Shown in pieces: positions 51,894 through 59,932 of a stretch of DNA of 64,000 nucleotides. Under the pieces are notes generated by a model. It was given only the letters and a program-made list of their open reading frames with translations. It ran no database searches and was not told the origin of the DNA. Every line of letters starts with the position of its first letter. Positions within the stretch are counted from its first letter, which is position 1. Origin of the DNA: Flavobacterium sp. SLB02 (GTDB taxonomy: Bacteria; Bacteroidota; Bacteroidia; Flavobacteriales; Flavobacteriaceae); the NCBI RefSeq assembly GCF_009664855.1, contig NZ_CP045928.1, positions 5,753,497 through 5,817,496 of the forward strand. The letters run 5' to 3'. Made by a program: the position numbers and the translations under genes.

Positions 51894-52388
51894 ATGAAAA
51901 GTAGAATTATCTTTATATTGTTAGTGCTCTTTTTTGTTTCATGCAAAAAGAAAGAAACTAAAGATATAAAAGAAGTCAAGATTGCAAAGCAGGAAAACGA
52001 TTCTAGTGATGTTGATCAGGACGAGGTTGTTACGATGAATGCTATAAGGACTAATTATGATACCTTGGTTAATAGAGTTAAAAAGAAGGGCGATGAAGAT
52101 GCTTACTTAGAGCTTTTTTATAATTTTAAAGAATGTAGTATAGAAGTACGTACAGATACTTTGATGACTTACGCCAAAATCATGGCTTTAAAACACAATA
52201 ATGAAAGAGGATATTATGATTATCTTCAAGCATTGTACGAGAAGTATGGTGTCGATTATTCTAATTCCTCAAAAAATGATATTAGCAAGCTAGACAAAGT
52301 TTCTAAGAAGCCAATTGAAAATTGGTTAAAACTTATGCTTGATAAAAAGATGATGACAAAAAAAGATTTTGATGCAATAAAAAGATAG
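51894..52388 (+). CDS. Lipoprotein, low-GC accessory region
   Basis: A 164-residue lipoprotein with signal MKSRIIFILLVLFFVSC (Cys17). The mature part is helical and charged (KEVKIAKQENDSSDVDQDEV; DAYLELFYNFKECSIEVRTD; RGYYDYLQALYEKYGVDYSN). It resembles no family I recognise; it has the style of proteins associated with polymorphic toxin clusters. The gene and the following two are AT-richer than neighbours, suggesting acquisition. Confidence 0.65.
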   Translation: MKSRIIFILLVLFFVSCKKKETKDIKEVKIAKQENDSSDVDQDEVVTMNAIRTNYDTLVNRVKKKGDEDAYLELFYNFKECSIEVRTDTLMTYAKIMALKHNNERGYYDYLQALYEKYGVDYSNSSKNDISKLDKVSKKPIENWLKLMLDKKMMTKKDFDAIKR

Positions 52389-52394
52389 TTTCGA

Positions 52395-52774
52395 ATGAAG
52401 AAGATTGTGTTATTTTTGCTTTTGATGGTTGGCTCTCTTTATGCTCAAAAAAAGGATATTATTTATAGAATTACTTATGATTCTTATCCGCAGTTGGTTA
52501 TTCTTATGATATTAATGTTTTAATGTTAGAAGAAGATTCGAGATATTGCTTAATAAATCAAAAATTTTCGTCAAGAAAAATGGCGAGAAAAAATATTCCA
52601 TTAAGAACTTCAAAAGAATATGGAAATTGGACTATTATCAAGGATACATTAAAGCTTATCGAAGATCAGAATAAGAGAGAAAGTAGGTATATAATTCTAA
52701 GTGATGAGAAAATTACTTTTTTGTTTGATAATGTAGATCAGTCCAAATATTATTGGAGAAAAATAGAAAATTGA
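52395..52774 (+). pseudogene. Frameshifted exported protein gene
   Basis: The 5' frame begins ATG at 52395 (MKKIVLFLLLMVGSLYAQKK, a signal peptide) and runs to a stop at 52518-52520 after RITYDSYPQLVI. The other frame takes over: 52496-52774 reads GYSYDINVLMLEEDSRYCLI through to KYYWRKIEN. Joining them at about 52491-52497 by one extra base gives a single exported protein of about 126 residues: ...DSYPQ-GYSYDINV.... Either a recent frameshift or a sequencing error. No family recognised. Coding potential in both halves is comparable. Confidence 0.6.
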
Positions 52775-52782
52775 AATATTTT

Positions 52783-53055
52783 ATGGACTTAAATATTATT
52801 TACAAGAATAAAGATGATTATTATAATTTGGCTAATGATTATTTTAATCAACTAGATTCTGATGAATTAGAGATTAATGATCTTTCTATAATCTTTCCAA
52901 AGTCTATTTCTATTGTAATAGATCACGATTTTATTCCAACTCAATGTATTGAAATTAAATTGAATATTCTTCAAAATCAAAAAGAAGTTGGAGACTATTT
53001 TTTATACATCAACGAGGAAAAGGAATTTATTGATGAATTTCTTATAATATATTAA
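52783..53055 (+). CDS. Small acidic protein in the accessory stretch
   Basis: Start at 52783 (MDLNIIYKNKDDYYNLAND); the upstream ATG overlaps the previous frame. The 90-residue protein is acidic and AT-rich in codon use, with alternating strands (IIFPKSISIVIDHDFIPT; IEIKLNILQNQKEVGDYFLY). No family recognised; its style (small, acidic, cytoplasmic, next to another orphan) resembles immunity proteins of toxin systems, but no toxin is seen. Followed by 'CTTAG' word repeats at 53132-53165. Confidence 0.55.
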   Translation: MDLNIIYKNKDDYYNLANDYFNQLDSDELEINDLSIIFPKSISIVIDHDFIPTQCIEIKLNILQNQKEVGDYFLYINEEKEFIDEFLIIY

Positions 53056-53228
53056 TTCCGTCCGTTTCGTGTTAATATAAATAGAACAATATCCCCAAAA
53101 ATTCCCCGTTCTAATTATTACCAAAGATTTTTAAAACTTAGCACCTTAGCATCTAAATAACTCAGAGCCTTTCTCAATTAAACCTTTAAGAGAAACTAGA
53201 GTCTTATTGCTAAACAGATTCCTGTGTT

Positions 53229-54626
53229 ATGAAAAAAAGCAATCTTTGGTCGTTACGGTTGGGTTTTTCCGGAAAAGAATCCGATAAAATTGAAAAACTA
53301 GGATTAGAAAAATTTCTAAAACACTCCTATGATTCAAAATTCGATACACAACTTCCTGCTTTTTTAAATGACGATCCCAAAACATTAATCGAACTCAAAG
53401 AACTGCGAGAAGCGATAAAAACTGCTGATAAAGAAGAAAAGAAAAAGATTCAAAAAAAAGAAATCTATTCCGCAGTTGAATTAAAAAAATGGTGGATTGG
53501 TAAAATGCGAAATGACGAATTTCCGTTGCGTGAAAACATGGTTTGTTTCTGGCACAATCATTTTGTTTCTACAACCCAAAAAGTAAAAGTCAATTACTGG
53601 ATTTACCAGCACAATATGATTTTGCGCGAACATGCATTTGGAAACTTCAAAGAACTTACCAAGCAAATCGTAAGATCGAATGCAATGGTCAAATACCTTG
53701 ACAATGTCGATAACAAAAAAGGAAAATATAATGAAAATCTAAGTCGGGAATTACTGGAATTATTCACAATTGGAATTGGAAATTATACCGAAAATGATAT
53801 CAAAGAAGGCGCAAGAGCTCTAGCCGGATTAAACTACGGAGATGATGGTGCAATTTATCGAAGCCTTGCACAGGACAATACCAATAAAACGTATTTCGGT
53901 AAAACTGGAAATTGGAACTCAGATGATCTCGTCGATATTATTTTTGAGCAAAAGAATATTCCGTATCTCATAACCCGAAAAATTCTAAAATGGTTTATTT
54001 ATGATCATCCGTCAGAAGAATTAGTGACCTATTACGGCGATTATTTCAGAAAAGTAAAGTTTGAAATACAGCCTTTACTAACCAAAATTTTTACCGAAGA
54101 ATATAAAAAAGAGAATTCAGGAACTAAAATTAAAGATCCGCTGGTTTATATTTTACAGCTTTTGGATGAATTGCATATTGATGATCTTGATGACGGTATA
54201 GTTATGTTTTTCCTGAAACAACAAGGAATGGATTTGTATAATCAAGTTAATGTAAAAGGTTGGGATGGCGGAAATTCTTGGCTGACCTCTCAGATTTATT
54301 TGCAACGCAACAATACCTCAGATTTGCTTTGCAGCGGAAGAAGTATTACCAGAAAAATTTTGAATACCATGACTTCGGACACAGATAAACCAAAGACAGA
54401 ATTGGAGAAAATCGATGTAAAAATAGACTTTAATCCAGAGGGAAATAATAAAACCATTATTACAGAATTATCGAACAGATTATTATTCAAAGTAAATGAT
54501 TCCATGCAAAAGGATATGGAGAATTTACTGAAATACGATTTTGACCCAAAAGAAGCACACGCCAATTTTGCCGTAATACGACTTTTTGATTATATCACGA
54601 AATTGCCCGAATATCAATTAATTTAG
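53229..54626 (+). CDS. DUF1800 protein
   Basis: A 465-residue protein of the DUF1800 family: WSLRLGFSGKESDKIEKLGLEKF at the N-terminus, KWWIGKMRNDEFPLRENMVCFWHNHF (family hallmark, about 88-113), LSRELLELFTIGIGNYTENDI and GWDGGNSWLTS. No signal peptide was found at this start. DUF1800 and DUF1501 genes are commonly adjacent and are thought to act together outside the cytoplasm; the reaction is unknown. DUF1501 follows 12 bases later. Confidence 0.9.
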   Translation: MKKSNLWSLRLGFSGKESDKIEKLGLEKFLKHSYDSKFDTQLPAFLNDDPKTLIELKELREAIKTADKEEKKKIQKKEIYSAVELKKWWIGKMRNDEFPLRENMVCFWHNHFVSTTQKVKVNYWIYQHNMILREHAFGNFKELTKQIVRSNAMVKYLDNVDNKKGKYNENLSRELLELFTIGIGNYTENDIKEGARALAGLNYGDDGAIYRSLAQDNTNKTYFGKTGNWNSDDLVDIIFEQKNIPYLITRKILKWFIYDHPSEELVTYYGDYFRKVKFEIQPLLTKIFTEEYKKENSGTKIKDPLVYILQLLDELHIDDLDDGIVMFFLKQQGMDLYNQVNVKGWDGGNSWLTSQIYLQRNNTSDLLCSGRSITRKILNTMTSDTDKPKTELEKIDVKIDFNPEGNNKTIITELSNRLLFKVNDSMQKDMENLLKYDFDPKEAHANFAVIRLFDYITKLPEYQLI

Positions 54627-54638
54627 AAAACTACAGCT

Positions 54639-55805
54639 ATGAACAGAAGGAATTTTCTAACGCTTACAGGAACTTTTACCGGTGGATTGCTGGTACTTCC
54701 TGATTTTTTACACGCTTTTGGTACGCAAAATAATTTGGTTAGCGGGGAGCAATGTATTGTGTTTGTACAATTGAATGGAGGAAATGACGGATTGAATACT
54801 TTTATTCCGTACGACAATCCGTTGTATTATGATTTACGGACTAAAATTGCTTTGAATAAAGATGTCGTGATCGGAAAAAATAACGGAATGGCATTTCATC
54901 CTTCGTTAAAAGATTTTGCTCAAATGCAGCAAAACGGAGATTTAACCGTGATTCAGAATGTTGGATATCCGGAACCAATTCGGTCGCATTTTCGCAGTCA
55001 GGAAATTTGGCAAACCGCAGCTGATTCGAATAAATACATCAACGAAGGCTGGTTGGGACGTTATCTCGATTTGCAATGCAACGGGCATCAGGCAACGGCA
55101 GGAATCAATCTGGATTCGATCGATAATCTTGCATTAAGAGGATTAGAGCCTAATTCGATAACGGTAAAAGATCCAAACCGATTCAAAGTAAAATCAGAAA
55201 AAGAAGAAAATGTAACCTTATCAGATAATCCGCAATTAGATTTTGTTCGAAAAATAGCCAATTCCGTTACCGAAGGATCAGATGAAATTCAGAAAGCCCT
55301 GGCGAAATCAAAATCAGAAATCAGTTATCCTAAAACCGAGTTATCTAAAAACTTAGAATGGATTGGCCGATTGATCAAAGGAAATCTAAATTCAAAAGTC
55401 TATTACACTTCGCTTAGCGGATTTGATACACATGACAATCAACTTGCGATTCACGAGAAAAAATTAGCCGATTTAAATAATGCCTTGTACAGTTTTTACC
55501 AAGATTTAAAACAAGCACAATTGCTTCAAAATGTTACAATAGTAGTATTCTCTGAATTTGGGCGACGAGTAAAAGACAACGGAAACGGAACCGATCACGG
55601 AACTGCTGCGCCAATGTTTATAATTGGAGGAAATAACAAAGGAACAATTTTAGGTAATAATCCGGATTTATCTAATCTTGATAATGGTGATTTAAAATAT
55701 GAAATTGATTTCAGAAGTGTGTATGCTTCATTATTGCAACAAAAAATGAATTTCGATTATTCTAAAATTGGTATTTCGAATAAACCTGTTTCGGGACTCT
55801 TTTGA
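54639..55805 (+). CDS. DUF1501 protein (sulfatase-like fold), Tat-exported
   Basis: A 388-residue protein with an RR motif (MNRRNFLTLTGTFTGGLLVL) for twin-arginine export. The body shows VFVQLNGGNDGLNTFIPYDN, SHFRSQEIWQTA, SGFDTHDNQLAIHE and SEFGRRVKDNGNGTDHGTAAPMF, the pattern of DUF1501, related to alkaline phosphatase/sulfatase fold with possible metal ligands (D, H, E). It is paired with DUF1800; likely handles a substrate in the periplasm. Confidence 0.9.
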   Translation: MNRRNFLTLTGTFTGGLLVLPDFLHAFGTQNNLVSGEQCIVFVQLNGGNDGLNTFIPYDNPLYYDLRTKIALNKDVVIGKNNGMAFHPSLKDFAQMQQNGDLTVIQNVGYPEPIRSHFRSQEIWQTAADSNKYINEGWLGRYLDLQCNGHQATAGINLDSIDNLALRGLEPNSITVKDPNRFKVKSEKEENVTLSDNPQLDFVRKIANSVTEGSDEIQKALAKSKSEISYPKTELSKNLEWIGRLIKGNLNSKVYYTSLSGFDTHDNQLAIHEKKLADLNNALYSFYQDLKQAQLLQNVTIVVFSEFGRRVKDNGNGTDHGTAAPMFIIGGNNKGTILGNNPDLSNLDNGDLKYEIDFRSVYASLLQQKMNFDYSKIGISNKPVSGLF

Positions 55806-55811
55806 GTAAGA

Positions 55812-55910
55812 GCTAGCCACGAATTCACGAATTATTTGAATCTATAATTTGTGAAATTTGAATTAAATAACCACAATGATTTGCGCTAATTCGTGAATTC
55901 GTGGCGAAAA
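55812..55910. repeat. Inverted AATTCGTG words after the DUF1501 gene
   Basis: 'GCCACGAATTCACGAATT' (55815-55832) is inverted as 'AATTCGTGAATTCGTGGC' (55888-55905), 18 bp perfect. The same word family is in the leuS-hydrolase spacer and upstream of lysC. Confidence 0.75.
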
Positions 55911-55991
55911 AAATGTGCTTTCTTATTAAACTCAATGCATCGTAATTTTTGTTAAATTTGTTACATTGATAATATTAGTAATACTGAAAAT

Positions 55992-56198
55992 ATGGAAATC
56001 AAAAATTTATCTAAATATAGTAATGCTGAAAAAATTGTTTTGGCAGAACAATTGTGGGATAGTGTTTCTAAAGAGAATTTAGAAGTTTCTGATGATGTGA
56101 AGAGAGAATTTGATATTCGTATTGAAAATTTAGAAGAGGGAAAAACTGAATTATATACTTGGGATGAGCTTAAGGCTCATTTAAGATCGATTAGATAA
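55992..56198 (+). CDS. Addiction-module antitoxin (ParE/RelE partner, PF09720-like)
   Basis: A 68-residue acidic protein: NLSKYSNAEKIVLAEQLWDSV and the C-terminal ELYTWDELKAHLRS, the pattern of the 'addiction module protein' family. It is the antitoxin of a ParE/RelE-like toxin that starts at the overlapping TAATG (56196-56200). Intact frame. The toxin downstream is broken, so the antitoxin may be unneeded. Confidence 0.85.
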   Translation: MEIKNLSKYSNAEKIVLAEQLWDSVSKENLEVSDDVKREFDIRIENLEEGKTELYTWDELKAHLRSIR

Positions 56199-56496
56199 TG
56201 CATAGAATTAGGTTTGTCAAAGAAGCATTATTTGATGTTGAAGATGTTATTATTTGGTATGAAAAACAAAGAATAGGACTTTCGTATGATTTTGAACTTT
56301 GTCTGGAAGCGGGACTTGATGAAATTTCAAGAAACCCGAATGCTTTTCAGAAAAAATATAAAAATGTAAAAATGTAAAAATTAGATTTATATCAAGATTC
56401 CCTTATGGAATTCATTATCGGTTTGAAAAAGATGAAATAATTGTTATCGGTGTTTTTCATACTTCTCGTTATCCTAAAAATTGGACAAAAGATTAA
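56198..56496 (+). pseudogene. ParE/RelE-family toxin, broken by an 8-bp tandem duplication
   Basis: From ATG 56198 the frame reads MHRIRFVKEALFDVEDVIIW, YEKQRIGLSYDFELCLEAGL, DEISRNPNAFQKKYKNVKM and stops at 56375-56377 (59 residues). In another frame the expected end follows: IRFISRFPYGIHYRF-EKDEIIVIGVFHTSRYPKNW to a stop at 56494-56496. The join lies in AAAAATGT AAAAATGT (56360-56367, 56368-56375): removing one 8-base unit restores the full ~97-residue toxin. The remaining toxin half would lack the last two beta strands and catalytic tail, so it is very likely inactive. The 8-bp repeat could also revert by slippage. Confidence 0.85.
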
Positions 56497-56718
56497 GCGA
56501 TAAGTGAAAAACTTAAAAACTTAGCGACTCAGAATCTTAGCATCTTAGAAAACCCCATTGTAAATATCTCATTTTAAGTCCATATTTTTATATTATCATA
56601 CAAAACCTGCTAAATTTGTTAAGAAATCCTTTTTTGTTTCATAAAATGCAATATTTTTTTTGGTGCACTGAAATTAATTTATACATTCGCAGAGAATTTA
56701 TTGAAAAACACAAACAAA
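56497..56718. promoter_or_regulatory. Spacer and promoter of the aromatic operon
   Basis: 'CTTAG' words at 56509-56545 are the only repeat. The predicted promoter is TTG (56660-56662), a 19-base spacer and TACATTCG (56682-56689), one mismatch from TAnnTTTG. This would start transcription about 20-25 bases before the leader peptide ATG (56719). No other gene is seen. Confidence 0.5.
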
Positions 56719-56799
56719 ATGTCTAATAACCGTTTTTATTTTAGCAACTCTTTTTATTTCTTCTTTAGTAGAAGTGAGGATTGTGCTATGGTTATTTGA
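56719..56799 (+). CDS. Phe/Tyr-rich leader peptide
   Basis: A 26-codon open frame: MSNNRFYFSNSFYFFFSRSE then DCAMVI. Eight of 11 residues from 6 to 16 are Phe or Tyr (six Phe, two Tyr). It precedes the aromatic amino-acid operon by 68 bases from its stop to pheA, with an antiterminator and a terminator between. This is the classic layout of a ribosome-mediated attenuator. The A-rich leader (ACACAAACAAA) before the ATG is typical for the phylum. Too short to be found by routine gene calling. Confidence 0.85.
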   Translation: MSNNRFYFSNSFYFFFSRSEDCAMVI

Positions 56800-56860
56800 G
56801 AAAATTTAAAAGACAAATAAAACTAATATACAATCCTGATGAAAATCAGGATTTTTTTTT
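56777..56860 (+). promoter_or_regulatory. Attenuator of the aromatic amino-acid operon (antiterminator and terminator)
   Basis: Terminator: AATCCTGAT (56832-56840), loop GAAA, ATCAGGATT (56845-56853), then T7 (56854-56860). Antiterminator: AGGATTGTG (56777-56785), inside the leader peptide codons GAG GAT TGT, pairs with TACAATCCT (56829-56837) with eight Watson-Crick pairs and one G-U, which takes the 5' arm of the terminator. A ribosome stalled at the Phe/Tyr codons (56734-56766) leaves 56777-56785 free; one reaching the stop covers part of it. Confidence 0.8.
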
Positions 56861-56866
56861 GAATAT

Positions 56867-57694
56867 ATGACAACTAAAATTGCAATACAAGGTATTAAAG
56901 GTTCTTTTCATCATCAGGTAGTGAAAGAGTATTTCTCTGAAAATGTGGCTATTGATGAGTGTTTGTCTTTTGAAGAATTGGTTGATAGCCTGCTTTCAGG
57001 AAAATCTGATCAGGCAGTAATGGCGATAGAAAATTCGATTGCAGGGCCAATTATTCCGAATTATGCCTTGATTGATAAGAATAATTTACACATCATTGGA
57101 GAGCATTATCTAAATATTAGTCAAAATTTAATGACGCTGAAAGGGCAGAAAATTGAAGATGTAAAAGAAGTTCATTCGCATCCAATGGCAATTTTACAAT
57201 GTATGGATTTCTTAAAACAATATCCGAACATTAAGTTGGTTGAAGACAAAGATACCGCTGAAACAGCAAGAAGAATTCAGGAAAAACAATTAACCGGAAT
57301 TGCTGCCATTGGAAGTAAAGTAGCTTCAGAAATGTATGATCTTGATATTATTGCGCCGGAAATTCAAACGATCAAAAACAATATGACCCGTTTTGTGATT
57401 ATCAAAAAGCAAAATTCATTTTTGCCTGAAAACGAAATCAACAGAGCGTCAATCAAATTTGAATTGGATCACAAAAGAGGAAGTTTAGCAGCAGTTTTGA
57501 ATGTCATGAGCGATTGTAAACTGAATTTGACAAAAATTCAATCATTACCAAAAATTGAAACTCCCTGGAAATATTCATTTTTCGTAGATGTGACATTTGA
57601 GAAATACGAAGATTTTGCAAAAGCCAAATCGTTATTGAATATTATGGCAGAATATTTTAAAGTATTAGGAGAATATAAGAATACTAAGCCTTAA
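56867..57694 (+). CDS. pheA: Prephenate dehydratase
   Basis: Converts prephenate to phenylpyruvate in Phe synthesis. The 275 residues have the PDT domain (IAIQGIKGSFHHQVVKEYF at the start, VMAIENSIAGPIIPNY, EVHSHPMAILQC, DTAETARRIQE, TRFVIIKKQ) followed by an ACT domain at about 196-270 (KRGSLAAVLNVMSDCKLNL and IQSLPKIETPWKYSFFVD) for Phe feedback. No chorismate mutase is fused; that activity is in the DAHP synthase protein downstream. First gene after the attenuator. Confidence 0.95.
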   Translation: MTTKIAIQGIKGSFHHQVVKEYFSENVAIDECLSFEELVDSLLSGKSDQAVMAIENSIAGPIIPNYALIDKNNLHIIGEHYLNISQNLMTLKGQKIEDVKEVHSHPMAILQCMDFLKQYPNIKLVEDKDTAETARRIQEKQLTGIAAIGSKVASEMYDLDIIAPEIQTIKNNMTRFVIIKKQNSFLPENEINRASIKFELDHKRGSLAAVLNVMSDCKLNLTKIQSLPKIETPWKYSFFVDVTFEKYEDFAKAKSLLNIMAEYFKVLGEYKNTKP

Positions 57695-57711
57695 AAAAAG
57701 GAAATTCCAAT

Positions 57712-57738
57712 TGTCAGGCTGAGCGAAGTCGAAGCCCG
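57712..57738. repeat. 27-bp dispersed repeat, copy 1
   Basis: TGTCAGGCTGAGCGAAGTC followed by GAAGCCCG; identical to 58963-58989. It lies in a 106-base gap between pheA and the aminotransferase; next to it are two 'GCCTAAAGC' words (57762 and 57781). Confidence 0.85.
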
Positions 57739-57800
57739 AAAAGTTATAAAATAAAAAAAAGCCTAAAGCATACAGCTTAAAGCCTAAAGCAAATTTAAAA

Positions 57801-58946
57801 ATGATTACAACAGCAAAAAGATTAGATACAGTTGAAGAATACTACTTCTCCTCAAAATTGAGAGAAGTTCGTCAACTGCAGTCTGAAGGAAAATCTATCA
57901 TCAATATGGGAATTGGAAGCCCTGATTTGAGTCCGTCGAAAGCAGTAATTGAAGCGGTTGCCGCAGCAATTCAGGATGAAAACGGGCATGGTTATCAGAG
58001 CTATCAGGGATTACCGGAATTGAGAAAAGGGATGGCAGATTTTTATCAGAATCAGTTTGGTGTTGAATTAAATCCGAATAATGAGATTTTGCCTTTAATG
58101 GGTTCGAAAGAAGGAATCATGCATATTTCGCTTGCATTTTTAAATGAAGGTGATCACGTTTTAATTCCGAATCCGGGTTATCCAACGTATACTTCGGTAA
58201 CTAATTTGGTGGGAGCAGTTCCGGTTTATTATGATCTGAAAGAAACAAATGCCTGGGAACCGGATTTTGAAGCTCTGGAAAAATTAGAGCTCGAGAAAGT
58301 AAAAATTATGTGGCTGGGATATCCGCACATGCCAACAGGAGCAAGAGGAAGTTTAGCGTTATTTGAAAAATTGGTTGCTTTTGCTAAAAAACACAACATA
58401 TTATTGGTTAATGATAATCCGTATAGTTTTGTTTTGAATGATAACCCAATGAGTTTATTGCAGGTTGAAGGCGCAAAAGAAGTGGCTTTAGAATTGAATT
58501 CACTTAGTAAAACGTTCAACATGGCTGGCTGGAGAGTGGGAATGGTTTTAGGAAATCCTGAAATTATCGATGCAGTTCTAAAAGTAAAAAGCAACATGGA
58601 CAGCGGAATGTTCTACGGAATTCAGAAAGGTGCTGTTGCAGCGTTGAATTGTGATAAATCATGGTTCGAAGACCAAAACAAAATTTACAGACGCCGCAGA
58701 GAATTAACAGAAAAATTAGCAGAAAAATTAGGCTGCGAAGTTTATAAAGAAGGAGTCGGGCTTTTTGTCTGGGCAAAATTGCCGGAAGGAATTGAATCAG
58801 CAGAAAAGTTCATTGACGAAATATTATACGAGAAACATATCTTCATAACACCGGGAACAATCTTCGGAAGTAATGGTGAAGGATATATCAGATTCTCGTT
58901 GTGTGTGAAAGAAGAAAAAGTACAAGAAGCGATTGACCGATTTTAA
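57801..58946 (+). CDS. PLP-dependent aromatic/aspartate aminotransferase
   Basis: A 381-residue fold-type I aminotransferase. PLP lysine is Lys237 in LNSLSKTFNMAGWRVG; other motifs are SPDLSPSKAVIE, GYQSYQGLPELRKGMA, NPGYPTYTSV, and IRFSLCVKEEKV near the end. Its place between pheA and tyrA strongly suggests the final transamination of phenylpyruvate and 4-hydroxyphenylpyruvate (or of prephenate). The start is the ATG after the A-rich leader. Confidence 0.92.
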   Translation: MITTAKRLDTVEEYYFSSKLREVRQLQSEGKSIINMGIGSPDLSPSKAVIEAVAAAIQDENGHGYQSYQGLPELRKGMADFYQNQFGVELNPNNEILPLMGSKEGIMHISLAFLNEGDHVLIPNPGYPTYTSVTNLVGAVPVYYDLKETNAWEPDFEALEKLELEKVKIMWLGYPHMPTGARGSLALFEKLVAFAKKHNILLVNDNPYSFVLNDNPMSLLQVEGAKEVALELNSLSKTFNMAGWRVGMVLGNPEIIDAVLKVKSNMDSGMFYGIQKGAVAALNCDKSWFEDQNKIYRRRRELTEKLAEKLGCEVYKEGVGLFVWAKLPEGIESAEKFIDEILYEKHIFITPGTIFGSNGEGYIRFSLCVKEEKVQEAIDRF

Positions 58947-58962
58947 ATTTTAGATTTTAGAA

Positions 58963-58989
58963 TGTCAGGCTGAGCGAAGTCGAAGCCCG
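58963..58989. repeat. 27-bp dispersed repeat, copy 2
   Basis: Identical to 57712-57738. It is followed by 'CCAATTGGAATTTGGAATTTT' -type words like those in the leuS spacer. Both copies are in the same operon and the same direction, one after pheA and one after the aminotransferase. Confidence 0.85.
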
Positions 58990-59059
58990 TTCCAATTGGA
59001 ATTTGGAATTTTAAAATTTTGGAATTTATAAAGAAGCTTTACTTCTAATAAAAAGAATT

Positions 59060-59920
59060 ATGAAAGTATACGTAATAGGAATAGGGTTAATAGGCGGTTC
59101 GATGGTGCTGGACATCAAAGACCAACATCCTGATGCCACTATTTTTGGAATAGACAATAATGAAAAACACTTGCAGGAAGCAATTGATTTAGGTGTTATT
59201 GATCAGGCAGGAAGTTTTGAAGAATTGGCCGATGCTGATTTTGTAATTGTTTCGGTTCCTGTGGATGTGGCGCTGGTGGTTTTACCTAAAGTGTTGGATT
59301 TAGTTGGAGATAAAACAATTGTTTTTGAAGTAGGTTCGACTAAAAAACCAATTTGTGATGCTGTTGCCAGTCACCCAAAAAGAAGAAATTTTATTGCAAC
59401 GCATCCTATAGCAGGAACGGAGTTCTCAGGACCTTCGGCAGCGATAAGAGGTTTGTTTAAAGGAAAGACAAACATTATTTGTGAGGTGGAAAAAACCACT
59501 TTTAAATTGCAGGAAAAGGCGTTAAAGCTTTTTAGCGAAATAGGAATGAGGATTCGATATATGGACCCAACTTCGCACGACAAACATATTGCTTACGTTT
59601 CGCATTTGTCGCATATTAGTTCGTTTATGCTCGGGAAAACGGTAATGAACAAAGAAAAAGACGAGCAGGATATTTTTGATATGGCCGGAAGTGGATTTGA
59701 AAGTACGGTTCGTTTAGCAAAAAGTTCTCCTGCAATGTGGACACCAATTTTTAAGCAGAACAAGGAACATGTTATCGAAACATTAGAAGAATATATCTCA
59801 AATCTGAGTCGGTTTAGGGATTTGTTAAAAGACGAAAATTACAATGCCATTTTTGAAGAAATGGAAAGCACGAATAAAATCAAAGAAATATTAAACGGAT
59901 TAACAACAACTAAGAAATAA
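59060..59920 (+). CDS. tyrA: Prephenate dehydrogenase
   Basis: Converts prephenate to 4-hydroxyphenylpyruvate for Tyr synthesis. The 286 residues begin MKVYVIGIGLIGGSMVLDIK (Rossmann GxGxxG), include FATHPIAGTEFSGP-like THPIAGTEFSGPSAA, SHDKHIAYVSHLSHISSF (catalytic His), and FDMAGSGFESTVRLA. No ACT domain follows. It ends 12 bases before the DAHP synthase gene. Confidence 0.95.
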   Translation: MKVYVIGIGLIGGSMVLDIKDQHPDATIFGIDNNEKHLQEAIDLGVIDQAGSFEELADADFVIVSVPVDVALVVLPKVLDLVGDKTIVFEVGSTKKPICDAVASHPKRRNFIATHPIAGTEFSGPSAAIRGLFKGKTNIICEVEKTTFKLQEKALKLFSEIGMRIRYMDPTSHDKHIAYVSHLSHISSFMLGKTVMNKEKDEQDIFDMAGSGFESTVRLAKSSPAMWTPIFKQNKEHVIETLEEYISNLSRFRDLLKDENYNAIFEEMESTNKIKEILNGLTTTKK

Positions 59921-59932
59921 ATTAAAATTAAG

